A program made the position numbers and the translations under genes. Below, piece by piece: positions 15,650-25,400 of a stretch of 64,000 nt of DNA. This stretch comes from LSCE01 sp050485425. GTDB taxonomy: Bacteria > Pseudomonadota > Gammaproteobacteria > Nitrococcales > Aquisalimonadaceae. The notes under the pieces were generated by a model, which saw only the letters and a list, made by a program, of their open reading frames with translations, was not told the origin of the DNA and ran no database searches. The stretch's first letter is position 1. Each line of letters opens with the position of its first letter. The stretch is from the NCBI GenBank assembly GCA_050485425.1, contig JBJHBJ010000004.1, positions 62,001 to 126,000 on the forward strand, in the 5' to 3' direction.

Positions 15650-17584
15650 ATGCGCAGATATGTTGCGGTGGTGCCGGCCCTGCTGGCCGCGGCGTTCGCC
15701 AGTAGTACGCCGCTGGGAGCCGAAGAAGGCCGTTCGGCGGAGCAGCAGGCTCAGTTGAACCCGCTGGTGGTGACGGCCACCCGCAGCCAGATCAGACGGG
15801 AGGAAGCGCCGGGCGGATACTCCGAAGTGACGCGGGCGGATGTGGATCGCCGACCCGCTACCACCCTGGCGGAACTGCTCCGGGATCTGCCCGGATTGGC
15901 AGCCGATGACGAACAGGATGGCCGGGGCCAGATTCGCATTCGCGGTTTCGAGCCGGCACAGACGCTGGTCCTGATCAACGGTCGACGTGTCAACAATACC
16001 GATGAACTGGTGGGGCACAGCGACTTCCGCCTGACTCAGATCCCTATCTCCGCCATCGACCGCATCGAAGTGGTCCGTGGGCCAACCTCGTCCCTGTATG
16101 GCGCCGACGCACTGGGCGGCGTGGTCAACGTCATCGTGCGTCCGCCGGGCGATGTCTGGTCCGGCCGGGTACAGTCCCGGCTGGGGGCCACCGATCCGCG
16201 TCGGGGCGGCGAGGAACGCAACGTTTCTGTGTATGCGGCAGGCCCGGTCACCGAGAACACGGGGGCGTTGATCAGCCTGGAGTACCTGGACCGGGACGGC
16301 TCGCTCAACCCGGACCAGCCGGGGATCGACGAGATCGAGGGCAGGGAGGCGGTGACCGGGCTGGGCAGTTTCTTCTACCGTCCGTTGCCGGGCCACGAGT
16401 TCGAGCTGTTCTTTCACGGCGCCCACGATGAGCGCCGCGCCCGGCGCGGCAGTGCGGATACACGTGAAATGGACATTCTGCGCTACAGCAGTGGTGTGCG
16501 GCATGATTACGACGGCGCGCTGTGGAACTCCAGGCTGGATGTCTACCGCTCGCGCAGCCATTCCGAGGCGCACCACGTTGACCGCGAGGAAGAGCATACC
16601 GACGACATCATCGACTGGAGCGGCTCCCGCTACTGGGGCAGGGGCCAGACCCTGACCATCGGTGCGGATTTCCGGCGCGAGCGCTTCTGGCGTGACCGCG
16701 AGGGCGATCGGGAGCTGGACCAGACGGTGAATCACCGCGGTGTGCTCGTGCAGAACCGCAGTTACCTGCTGGACGACGTCCTGATACTCACCATCGGCGC
16801 GCGCTATGACGATCACACAAACTACACCGGCGAGATCAGCCCGCGGGTGGGCGCGGTGCTGGCCTTCACCGAGACCACCCGCCTGAAGGCTGACTACGGC
16901 CGCGGTTTCAGCGCCCCGGACCTGCGCCGCGCGGCGGGCGATTACGACTTCACATTCAGCACGCTGCCCCGGCGCATCATCGGCAACCCCGATCTGGAGC
17001 CGGAGCGTAGCGACAGCTACAGCATGTCGCTGGAGTTCGAGGACGAGCGCCGCCGGGCCGCCGTCACCGTGTTCCGCAACGACATCAAGGACCTGATCGA
17101 CCTGCAGTGCATCGAGTATTGCGCACCCGGGGATCCCCCCGCTGGTGAACTGGTGTTGTCGACCTACCGGAATGTCGATCGCGCCCGCACCCAGGGGGTT
17201 GAACTGGAGGGCGCCCACCGTTGGGACAACGGAGTGCTGCTGCGGGCCAACTACACCTATCTGGACGCCCGCGACCGCGACAGCGGCGAGGCGCTGGAGC
17301 GTCGTCCCCGCAACCGGTTCAACCTGCTGGCGGAAACACCTACCTGGCCCGGTGCCAGCGCGCATGTCCGCACCGAGTACATCGGCTCGCAGCGCCGCAG
17401 CGGCACCTGGACCCGGGACTACACCCTGTTCCATATCGGTATCAGCCAGGCCCTGGCAAACAGCGTCTACCTGCGTGCCGGCATCGACAACCTGACCGAC
17501 CAGCGCCTGGCCGATCTGGACGAGGCCTATACCAACGAAATCCGTGGCCGATTTTATTACACCTCCGTGGCCTGGGAGTTCTGA
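15650..17584 (+). CDS. TonB-dependent outer membrane receptor, HmuR-like (heme/porphyrin candidate)
   Basis: 644 residues: Sec signal peptide (LLAAAFASSTPLGA), TonB box (LNPLVVTATRS), plug domain (about residues 45-165, with IRIRGFEPAQTLVLINGRR and IEVVRGPTSSLYGADALGG), then the beta-barrel ending in VAWEF with the terminal Phe. There is no STN signalling domain, so regulation should be direct through Fur rather than FecI/FecR. The size and plug sequence resemble heme and cobalamin receptors more than the large siderophore receptors. Two bases separate its stop from the CobN-like gene. The combination with a CobN-like protein, ExbB-like and DUF2149 genes points to porphyrin or heme as substrate; cobalamin is the main alternative. 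Confidence 0.85.
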   Translation: MRRYVAVVPALLAAAFASSTPLGAEEGRSAEQQAQLNPLVVTATRSQIRREEAPGGYSEVTRADVDRRPATTLAELLRDLPGLAADDEQDGRGQIRIRGFEPAQTLVLINGRRVNNTDELVGHSDFRLTQIPISAIDRIEVVRGPTSSLYGADALGGVVNVIVRPPGDVWSGRVQSRLGATDPRRGGEERNVSVYAAGPVTENTGALISLEYLDRDGSLNPDQPGIDEIEGREAVTGLGSFFYRPLPGHEFELFFHGAHDERRARRGSADTREMDILRYSSGVRHDYDGALWNSRLDVYRSRSHSEAHHVDREEEHTDDIIDWSGSRYWGRGQTLTIGADFRRERFWRDREGDRELDQTVNHRGVLVQNRSYLLDDVLILTIGARYDDHTNYTGEISPRVGAVLAFTETTRLKADYGRGFSAPDLRRAAGDYDFTFSTLPRRIIGNPDLEPERSDSYSMSLEFEDERRRAAVTVFRNDIKDLIDLQCIEYCAPGDPPAGELVLSTYRNVDRARTQGVELEGAHRWDNGVLLRANYTYLDARDRDSGEALERRPRNRFNLLAETPTWPGASAHVRTEYIGSQRRSGTWTRDYTLFHIGISQALANSVYLRAGIDNLTDQRLADLDEAYTNEIRGRFYYTSVAWEF

Positions 17585-17586
17585 GC

Positions 17587-20500
17587 ATGGAAGAAGGTCG
17601 GATACGCAGCGGCCCGGGGTTGCCGGCGCTGCTTCTGCTGATGTTGTGCATGCTGATGCCGTCAGGCGCGTCGGCGGACGCCCAGCCTCGCATCCTGCTG
17701 CTGGGCAACGATACCGTGCGGCCCGGGTTGCTCGCGGAACTGCAGAGGGTGAGTCGCGATCACGGTATTGAAACCGTCACCGGCTATGTGGAGTCCCTGG
17801 AGCCGGAGCCGGGCCCGGCAACGCTGGAGTCCTTCGAGCTGGTGATCGTGTTCGCCCCGAGCCATGCCATCGCCCGGCCGGAACGGGTGCAGGCGCTGCG
17901 CGAGGCGTTGGCCGCCCGGGGGACACCGATGGTGCTGGTGCACCGGGAGCGGACCGAAACGGACGGTCTGGATGCCGCCCTGGGCGAACGCCTGGGTAGC
18001 TACCTCACCGAAGGCGGGGAGCGCAACCTGGATGCACTCTACGCATCCATCGGCGGCGAGGTCCTCGGCATGCACGACAACCCGGTGCCGCAGCCGATCC
18101 GCTACCCGGAACGCGGTATCTATCATCCGGACTATCCCGAGGTGGTTTTCCCGGACATACAGCGGTATCGCAACTGGTACGGCGCGTTCGGTGACCGGCC
18201 GGTGATCGGCGTGGCGGTGCACGACATTCACATACGCCATACCCTCACCGGCTGGATCGACGCCACGGTTAGCCAGATCGAAGCTGCCGGCGGCGTGCCC
18301 CTGGTGTTCTACGTGCCGGTGAACGATCCGGAGGGCATGCCGGCCGTGGTCGCGCCAGATGGCGAGCCTGTCATCGACGTCCTGCTGTTCTACCGGGTGG
18401 CGCTGAATCCCGAAGGCCGCCGCCGGGACTTCGATGCCCTGGGTATTCCGGTGCTGCAGGGCCTGATCTACCGGGACGGCGACGAAGCCGTCTGGCGGGC
18501 CGATCCGGTCGGCTTTCCCCGGGGCAGCACGCCGTTCTACTTCGCCATGGCGGAGATGGCCGGCGTCATCGATCCCACTGTGGTCGCTGCGGAACGCGAC
18601 GGCGACGGGCAGGTGGTGCCGGTCCAGCCGGAGCTGGAGATGCTGGTCCGGCGTGCCATGAACCAGGCGCTGCTGGCGCGCATGCCCAACGCCGACAAGC
18701 GCCTGGGCATCTACATCTACAACTATCCCAGCGGCGAAACCAATTTCTCCGCCTCCAACCTGAACATGCCGGAGAGCCTTGCGGCCACGCTGCGGGCCAT
18801 GGAGCAGGCAGGTTACACCGTGACGCCGGCTGACGCGGAACGGATCACCGAGGCCGGCAAGCGGCTGGTCGGCAGCTACTACCCGGAAGCCGATCTGGAC
18901 AGACTGTTGGCGGATGACCTGGCCACGCTGCTGCCCGTGGACCAGTATCGTGCGTGGCTGGCCGGCCGTGGCGAGGGCGTGGTGCAGCGGACCACGGAGG
19001 AGTGGGGCGAGCCGGAGTCGGCCCGTACCGTGATCGAGCGGGAAGGGCGGCACTACTTCGTGATCCCGCGGATGAACCTGGGCAATGTCGCTTTGTTGCC
19101 ACAACCGCCGCGGTCGCCTTACGGCGACGCGGAGCGCGCGGGCAGCTACCACGATACCGATCTGCCGTTCAGCCACGACTACCTGGCCAGCTATGCCTGG
19201 CTGCACCAGGCGCACGAGGCCCACGCGCTGATCCATTTCGGCACCCACGGCTCGGCGGAGTTCGGCGTCGGCAAGACCCGCGGGCTGGCGCTCGATGACG
19301 ACCCGCATGCCCTGGTCGGCGAACTGCCCCACGTCTACCCCTACATCGTCGACAACCTGGCCGAGGCGACGCTGGCCAAGCGACGCCTGCGCGCAACGAT
19401 GATCTCCCACCAGACCCCGCCGTTCGCGCCGGCAGCGCTCTACCACGACCTGGTGGACCTGCACCACCTGGTGCACGACTGGGAAACCATGGACGACGGC
19501 GCCGCCCGCGATCGGGTGCAGGCGCAGATCATCGCCGTCAGCCGGGAGTTCGACATCCACCAGGATCTCGGTTTCGAGGACCACGCGCTGGACCACCACT
19601 TCCACCACTACCTGCACGAGCTGCACGACTACATCCACGCGATGGCGCAACAGAGCGAGCCCATCGGCCTGCACACCTTCGGCCTGCCGGCGGAAGACCG
19701 GCACCTGGTCACGACGGTGATGCAGATGCTGGGCGACGATTACCTGGAACTGATCTCCTCGGACCCGGAAGAGTTGTTTGCCGGCGACCACGAGACCGCC
19801 GTGTTCGAATCGCGGCCGTACCGGGAGCTGCACGACTACCTGCTGGGCGGTACCGCGCCGGACGGCGCCTCCGAGGCCTTGCACGAGCAGTTGCAGCGCG
19901 CTGCCGACTACATGCAGTCACTGCGGGATCAGCGCGAGCTGCCGGCCTTGCTGGCGGCCCTGGAGGGACGCTTCGTGGAACCCTCGGTGGGTGGCGACCC
20001 GATTCGCAATCCGGATTCGCTGCCCACCGGTCGCAACCTGTACGGCTTCGATCCCTCCCGCGTGCCCACCCGGGCGGCGTTCGAGACCGGTGCCGAGCTG
20101 ATGGAGGGGCTGATCGCCGATCACCAGGCCGAGCACGGCAGGCCGCCCGAGCGGCTGGCCTTCACGCTGTGGTCCATGGAGGTCATGCGCCACCATGGCG
20201 TGGTGGAAGGGCAGGTACTCACCGCGCTGGGTGTCAGGCCGGTGTGGAACGACCGTGGCCGGTTGGCCGGCGTGGAGGTCGTTCCCGCCGAGGAGCTTGG
20301 CCGTCCGCGCGTGGACGTGCTGCTGCAGACCAGCGGCCTGTACCGCGACGCCTTCGCCGGTACGCTGGAACTGCTGGCGGAAGCTGCGGCGCTGGCCGCC
20401 GGGCAGGACGAGCCGGACAACCCGGTCCGGGCCATGACCCGGACCCTGGCCGAGCAACTGGCCGCCGCCGGGCTGGACACCGACGCAGTGCAGCGGCTGA

Positions 20501-21531
20501 GCCGGACCCGCGCCTTTTCCTCGGACATCGGCCAGTACGGCCTCGGCCTGGACGGCGCGGTGGCCGACGTGGATGCCTGGTCCAACGGCAGCGTACTGGA
20601 CGAAGCCTACATGGGCCGGGTTTTCCTGGACCGGTTGCAGCACGCCTACGGGCCGGACCCGGAACACTGGGGCGAGACCGTCCCGGGCCTGAACCTGTTC
20701 GAGACCCAGCTCGCTGCCGTGGATGCCGCGATCTTCGCGCGCAGTTCCAACCTGTACGGCCTGCTCAGCTCCGACGACCCGTTCCAGTACCTGGGCGGCC
20801 TGTCGCTGGGAGCCATGGTGGCGGGCGGCGAGCGGCCGGCGCTCTACATCAGCAACCTGCGCGACCCCGCCAGCGCGCAGACCGAGCGCGCGGACCGTTT
20901 CCTGTCCCGGGAACTGCGCACCCGCTACCACCACCCGCGCTGGCTCCAGAGCATGGTGGCGGAAGGCTACTCCGGCACCACCACATTGCAGGCCACCATC
21001 GAGAACTTCTGGGGCTGGCAGGCCACCGCCCCGGAAATGGTGCGCGATGATCAGTGGACGCGTTTTTTCGACATCTATGTGGACGACGCCTACGACCTGG
21101 GCCTGGACGCGTGGTTCGAGGCGCATAATCCGGGGGCCCGGACCCGCATCGTCGAGCGCATGCTGGACGCCGTGCGCACCGGCCACTGGACGCCGGACGA
21201 CGCCGTGCTGGAGGCGCTGGTGGCGTACCACCAGGAATGGACCGAGGTGCATGGCGGCACCAACAGCAGTGCCACGCGCGACGAGTTCATCATGGAAACC
21301 GCGGCCGGCTTCGGCATGAACGCCGCCCTGCCGGGCGGGGCGGCGCAACCCGTCACGGTGACCGGCCAGGTCATGCAGCCGGTGAACGAGGCCGGTGCGG
21401 AATCCGCCCGCGACTGGCTGACGGTCTTCTATCTGCTCGCCCTGCTGCTCTGCTTCCTGCTGGGTGCCGGCCACCAGGGCTGGCGCGCCCGGCGCGCTTC
21501 CATGCATTCAAATCGAGGAGTTCCGGCATGA
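17587..21531 (+). CDS. Secreted, membrane-anchored CobN-like chelatase (HmuS-type)
   Basis: 1314 residues of the CobN/ChlH large chelatase family. Unlike cytoplasmic CobN it starts with a signal peptide (LLLLMLCMLMPSGASA) and ends with a transmembrane helix (about 1278-1298) plus a short basic cytoplasmic tail, placing the catalytic body in the periplasm. The family core is clear: His550-Phe-Gly-Thr-His-Gly555 with Glu558, then ELPHVYPYIVDN, AKRRL and SHQTPPF. A His-rich stretch (DHHFHHYLHELHDYIH) lies near residues 670-685. No CobS/CobT or ChlI/ChlD ATPase accompanies it. The neighbours (TonB receptor, ExbB-like, DUF2149) match hmuS loci of Bacteroidota, where the homologue acts in heme utilisation, reportedly as a dechelatase. 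Automatic annotation as cobaltochelatase subunit is probably misleading. Confidence 0.85.
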   Translation: MEEGRIRSGPGLPALLLLMLCMLMPSGASADAQPRILLLGNDTVRPGLLAELQRVSRDHGIETVTGYVESLEPEPGPATLESFELVIVFAPSHAIARPERVQALREALAARGTPMVLVHRERTETDGLDAALGERLGSYLTEGGERNLDALYASIGGEVLGMHDNPVPQPIRYPERGIYHPDYPEVVFPDIQRYRNWYGAFGDRPVIGVAVHDIHIRHTLTGWIDATVSQIEAAGGVPLVFYVPVNDPEGMPAVVAPDGEPVIDVLLFYRVALNPEGRRRDFDALGIPVLQGLIYRDGDEAVWRADPVGFPRGSTPFYFAMAEMAGVIDPTVVAAERDGDGQVVPVQPELEMLVRRAMNQALLARMPNADKRLGIYIYNYPSGETNFSASNLNMPESLAATLRAMEQAGYTVTPADAERITEAGKRLVGSYYPEADLDRLLADDLATLLPVDQYRAWLAGRGEGVVQRTTEEWGEPESARTVIEREGRHYFVIPRMNLGNVALLPQPPRSPYGDAERAGSYHDTDLPFSHDYLASYAWLHQAHEAHALIHFGTHGSAEFGVGKTRGLALDDDPHALVGELPHVYPYIVDNLAEATLAKRRLRATMISHQTPPFAPAALYHDLVDLHHLVHDWETMDDGAARDRVQAQIIAVSREFDIHQDLGFEDHALDHHFHHYLHELHDYIHAMAQQSEPIGLHTFGLPAEDRHLVTTVMQMLGDDYLELISSDPEELFAGDHETAVFESRPYRELHDYLLGGTAPDGASEALHEQLQRAADYMQSLRDQRELPALLAALEGRFVEPSVGGDPIRNPDSLPTGRNLYGFDPSRVPTRAAFETGAELMEGLIADHQAEHGRPPERLAFTLWSMEVMRHHGVVEGQVLTALGVRPVWNDRGRLAGVEVVPAEELGRPRVDVLLQTSGLYRDAFAGTLELLAEAAALAAGQDEPDNPVRAMTRTLAEQLAAAGLDTDAVQRLSRTRAFSSDIGQYGLGLDGAVADVDAWSNGSVLDEAYMGRVFLDRLQHAYGPDPEHWGETVPGLNLFETQLAAVDAAIFARSSNLYGLLSSDDPFQYLGGLSLGAMVAGGERPALYISNLRDPASAQTERADRFLSRELRTRYHHPRWLQSMVAEGYSGTTTLQATIENFWGWQATAPEMVRDDQWTRFFDIYVDDAYDLGLDAWFEAHNPGARTRIVERMLDAVRTGHWTPDDAVLEALVAYHQEWTEVHGGTNSSATRDEFIMETAAGFGMNAALPGGAAQPVTVTGQVMQPVNEAGAESARDWLTVFYLLALLLCFLLGAGHQGWRARRASMHSNRGVPA

Positions 21532-22007
21532 CCGCACTTGAACTTGCCATGTATGAACTGGGCCGGCTGTTCCTGTTGCCGGTACTGGTGCTGATCCTGC
21601 TGCTGTTCGCCTATGCCTTCTACGCCCTCGGCGCCTTCGCCATGGACGCCTGGCAGCGCCGCCGGGGCCGGCAGCATTGCCCCCTGCAGGCGCATCGGGC
21701 CGCCCACGGCCAGGCGGACAGCGAGGAACTGGAACTGGTCATCCTGCGCCGGCTGGAACCGCTGCGGGTGGTGTCACGCACCGCGCCGATGCTGGGACTG
21801 GTGGCGACCATGATTCCGCTGGGTCCGGCACTGCTGGCGCTGGGCGACGGCGATCTTGCCACCGTCGGCGAACAGCTCGTGGTGGCCTTCGCCGCCGTCA
21901 TCCTGGCGCTGATCACTGCCTCCATCACCTTCTGGGTGCTCACCGTGCGCCGCCGCTGGCTGCTGTCGGCGCTGAAGCGCATCGAGCAGCAGGAGGCACG
22001 GGCATGA
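21528..22007 (+). CDS. MotA/TolQ/ExbB-family proton channel protein (HmuT-like)
   Basis: 159 residues with three transmembrane segments: about 10-35, 75-95 and 110-137. The central part (SRTAPMLGLVATMIPLGPAL, then VAFAAVILALITASITFW) is the MotA/ExbB core that forms a proton-conducting ring. It is shorter than E. coli ExbB (244). The ATG at 21528 overlaps the CobN-like stop as ATGA, with GAGGAG upstream, so it is translationally coupled. Expected role: proton-motive-force motor with the ExbD-like protein encoded next, energising the receptor or the anchored chelatase. Confidence 0.83.
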   Translation: MTALELAMYELGRLFLLPVLVLILLLFAYAFYALGAFAMDAWQRRRGRQHCPLQAHRAAHGQADSEELELVILRRLEPLRVVSRTAPMLGLVATMIPLGPALLALGDGDLATVGEQLVVAFAAVILALITASITFWVLTVRRRWLLSALKRIEQQEARA

Positions 22008-22294
22008 GCCGCTTTCTGGAAACCGAGGAAGCGGACGACCCCATCCTGTCCGTGGTCAACGTGGTGGACGTGTTCCTGGTCATCGTGGTCATGCTGCTGA
22101 TCATGGTGGCCCAGAGCGCCGCCACGTCGCTGCAGCAGACCGCGCGCGACCAGGGAGGCGAGGTCATTCCGGACGCCGCAGAACGGCTGGAGCGTTTCGA
22201 GACCAGCGGTGAGATCGGCGAGGGGCAGGGCGTGCGCGCCGGCACCACCTATCGCCTGGATGACGGCACCATGCTGTTCGTGCCCGACGAGTAA
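22004..22294 (+). CDS. DUF2149 small ExbD-like membrane protein (HmuU-like)
   Basis: 96 residues: short cytoplasmic N-terminus, one transmembrane helix (about 17-37) and a small periplasmic domain of about 55 residues. The helix carries NVVDVFLVIVVM with Asp22, closely resembling the ExbD/TolR helix in which a single membrane Asp carries protons. ATGA overlap with the ExbB-like gene. It is shorter than ExbD (141) and lacks room for a TonB-binding domain of usual size. Together they look like a minimal ExbB/ExbD motor dedicated to this operon. No TonB gene is encoded nearby. Confidence 0.8.
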   Translation: MSRFLETEEADDPILSVVNVVDVFLVIVVMLLIMVAQSAATSLQQTARDQGGEVIPDAAERLERFETSGEIGEGQGVRAGTTYRLDDGTMLFVPDE

Positions 22295-22465
22295 CCCTTC
22301 GCCGGCACCCCGCTCCTTTCGAAAACGTTCATATCGCGGACGCCACCGGAGCCCCGGCCGCATGGATGTCCCGGCATTTCCTTCGCCGGCCCGTTTGCGT
22401 ATGCTCGGCAGGAACGCACCCGCCGGACGTGCGGGAATACGAAGAACAACAGTCCGAGGGAACCG

Positions 22466-25400
22466 GTGACCAAAGCGAGAAGCCCGGCGCCAGGCCACGC
22501 TGGCGTTGGCGGGGGCAATGCGCCGTCCGACCCCGTGCGCCGCCGGCTGGCATGCCTGGCTGTGGCGATGGGACTCCTGTCGTCAGGCGTCAGTGTTTCG
22601 GCGGAGGAGGCCGCGCCCCTGATGGTGGCGTCGGAGCCGGTTCAGCATTTCCTGTCCCCGTCCGACCGGCACAGCCGGGAAATCCTGCTCTCCGAACCCG
22701 GACGTCATGCCTTCATTGCCGAGAGCGATATGCCGGTCGGCGTGCAACTGGTCGACCGCATGGCGGGGCCGCTGGAGATCCGACGCCATCGACATGACCG
22801 CATTCTTGGTGCGGGCCCGGTCAAGGCCGTGCTGCATGCCGACGCCGATGACGGTGGCGAGATCGCCTTCCGCGTTCACCCCTATCGGGAACTCCATCAG
22901 GCACCGTTTCCCCGCCTGACAGAGACCCGTCTGCTGGAAACCACGCTGGAGGACTTCCAGCAGCGTTCCTACTGGATCGTGGTCGATGAGGACCGCTGGA
23001 TGACGCTGGAACTGGCCGGCCGCCACCTGGACGATGTCCGTCTGTGGCGTGACGGCGAATGGCTCACCGGCGTGGTTCCCGAACGCCGCCGCATCGAGCC
23101 GGAGAGTGGTCGGCCGTTGCAGGCCCGGTCCATACACGCCCGTCTGCAGCCCGGCCTCTACCGGCTGACCGTCTACGGCGGTCCCGGCGAACGCTGGGCC
23201 GAGGAAGCCGACAGTGCGCCGCTGTACCTGCGCAAGGGGATCCCGGAACTGCCCGCCTACGGCTGGTGGGAGCATCGCACCAGCCCGTTCGGGGTGGACC
23301 GGTGGCGTGTCAGCACCACGGCCAACGTCTACCAACTGAAGCTGGATGAAGCCCGGCCCGCCCGGCTGAGCGTAGGTGAATACGCGGAGGGGGGCGATCC
23401 GTTCAGCGTCCGTCAGCATAGCAGCGCGGGGCTGGACCGCGATTCCCGCCTGCCGGAAGTGACCGTGCGCGACGGTGACGGCCAGCGGACCCGGCTGATT
23501 ACCGTGGAGCATGCTCCCGGGCAGCCCTACCGGCTGGCCTACCTGCATCACGGCACCCGTTATTCCCTGCACCGCCCCCGCACCGAGGCGCAGTGGATCG
23601 GCATTGCCGGACTCGGCGACCCCCGGGACTCGGTGCAGGCCACCGTGGCGGTGGTCGACCACGAATTGCTGCGCCGGGGGGCGAACGGTCTGCTTACCGG
23701 CCAGTTGCCGGTGGTCTCGGAGCGGCGCGCCTGGCGTGCTCGTTTCAATCTGCTGCAGCCCGTGGATCTGTTGTTGCAGGTGGAGCACGGCGGAACCTAT
23801 CGGGCCGGGCTGACGGAACAGTCCGAGGCCATCGCCGACTTCCGCATCCAGCCCCTGTATCAGTCCGCACCGCGAACGGCGGGCACGGACTGGCAGGCCG
23901 GCAGTGACCACATCTGGGATCTCAACCCGGGGCTCTACCGGCTGTCCCTGCGTCCGGCCGCCGGCCATCCCGGCATCGCCGAGCTGCGCATCGGGCCTGA
24001 AGGCGGAGACGCCTCCGTCGAGGAGACAGCGGCGATCGCGGTCCGCGATGCCGGCGCGTTGCGCCTGGTGGATAGCGGCCGGAGCCGGATCGCCGAGGTC
24101 AACGACTTCGATCACGGCGGCGGCGGGCTGGTCATCCGCCCCGCGCCGCTGCGGCTGGACCAGGTGCTGCCGGTCACCCTGGCCGCCTCCGGCGTCCGGG
24201 ACTTCCCGGTCCAGGGCGTGCGCGGTCGAACCCTGATCGCCGAGGCGCCCGACGGCAGCCTGCTGCCGGTCGCCATGCGCCGGCAGGGTCCCTGGGAAAG
24301 CGCCATTCCCGTGAGCAGGGACGGCGCCTTCACCGCCTATGTCCGAAACGACGCGGATCGGCCGGTGAACGTCCACCTGCGCTGGCAGCAGGACCCGCCG
24401 GCCGTTGCCGGCCATGCGGACCTGAAGGCATTGCCGCCGCAGGTACTCGCCAGCCGTATACAGCCGCTGACCGAGTTGTCGGAGGGTGCTGAGCAGCGCC
24501 TCACCCTGCCGCGCCAGGGCCGGCAAAGCCTGCTGCTGCGTGTGGCCGAGCCCGCGTTGTACCGGATGGAATCCACCGGCCTGCTGGACACCCGCGGTGA
24601 GCTGCGCGACCGCACCACGCTGGATCTGGCGTCCGCGGCGGAAGGCGGCAGCGGCCGCAACTTCCTGATCCAGCGTTATCTGCGGGATGGTGAATACCGG
24701 CTGGTGACGGGCGTGCAGGGCCGCAGCGCCGGACCACTGGCGCTACGCCTGGCGCGCACGGCGATCAATGACGGCGGCCTGCTGCCGCCGGATACACCGG
24801 GCCGGGCCACGTTGGGCCCCGAAGCCGCCATCCGGTACACCGTGCCGGTCAGTCGCCCGGGGCCACACCGTATCCATGTGCGTGGGCTGGAACAGGACTT
24901 CGCCATTCATCTGGAAGGACCGGATGGCTGGCCGGTGATCGTGCCCGGCAGCCGCACGCCGTTGACCGTGCAACTGGAGCCCGGCGAGCACACACTGACG
25001 GTGATTCCCCAGTCCGTCACTGCACGGGCCGTTACCCTGATTAGCGCACCTGCGGAACCCGTCGCCGGGACCGCGGGGCATGGGCCGCACCTGCTGCCGC
25101 TGAACGCGCGGCGGAACCACCTCTGGCGGGAGCCGGGCGACGGACAAAACGAGCGTGAGCCGGACCGGTGGGAATTCACGCTGGACGCGCCCATGGACGT
25201 GCGCGTGGGCCTGCACCAGGCCATGGAGGCCGAACTGCAACGGCGGGACGCCGGCGAGTGGCGGTCGCTGGGCCGCATGCGTGGGTCGGAGGAGCAGGGC
25301 TGGCATGCGATGGAGGCCGGTGACTACCGGCTGCTGGTCCGCGCTGCCCGCCGGGATGACCGGCGCGGCTACCATCTGGCAGTCAACACCCGGGAACTGC

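Noticed and set aside
17662..19884. 740-codon open frame on the minus strand, inside the CobN-like gene.
   Set aside because: Antisense shadow of a GC-rich gene; composition is His/Val/Gln/Arg-rich with no domain, and the opposite strand has clear family motifs.
17587..21531. Interpretation of the large chelatase as the CobN subunit of B12 biosynthesis.
   Set aside because: It carries a signal peptide and C-terminal anchor, has no CobS/CobT or other cob genes nearby, and sits with TonB receptor and ExbB/ExbD-like genes.
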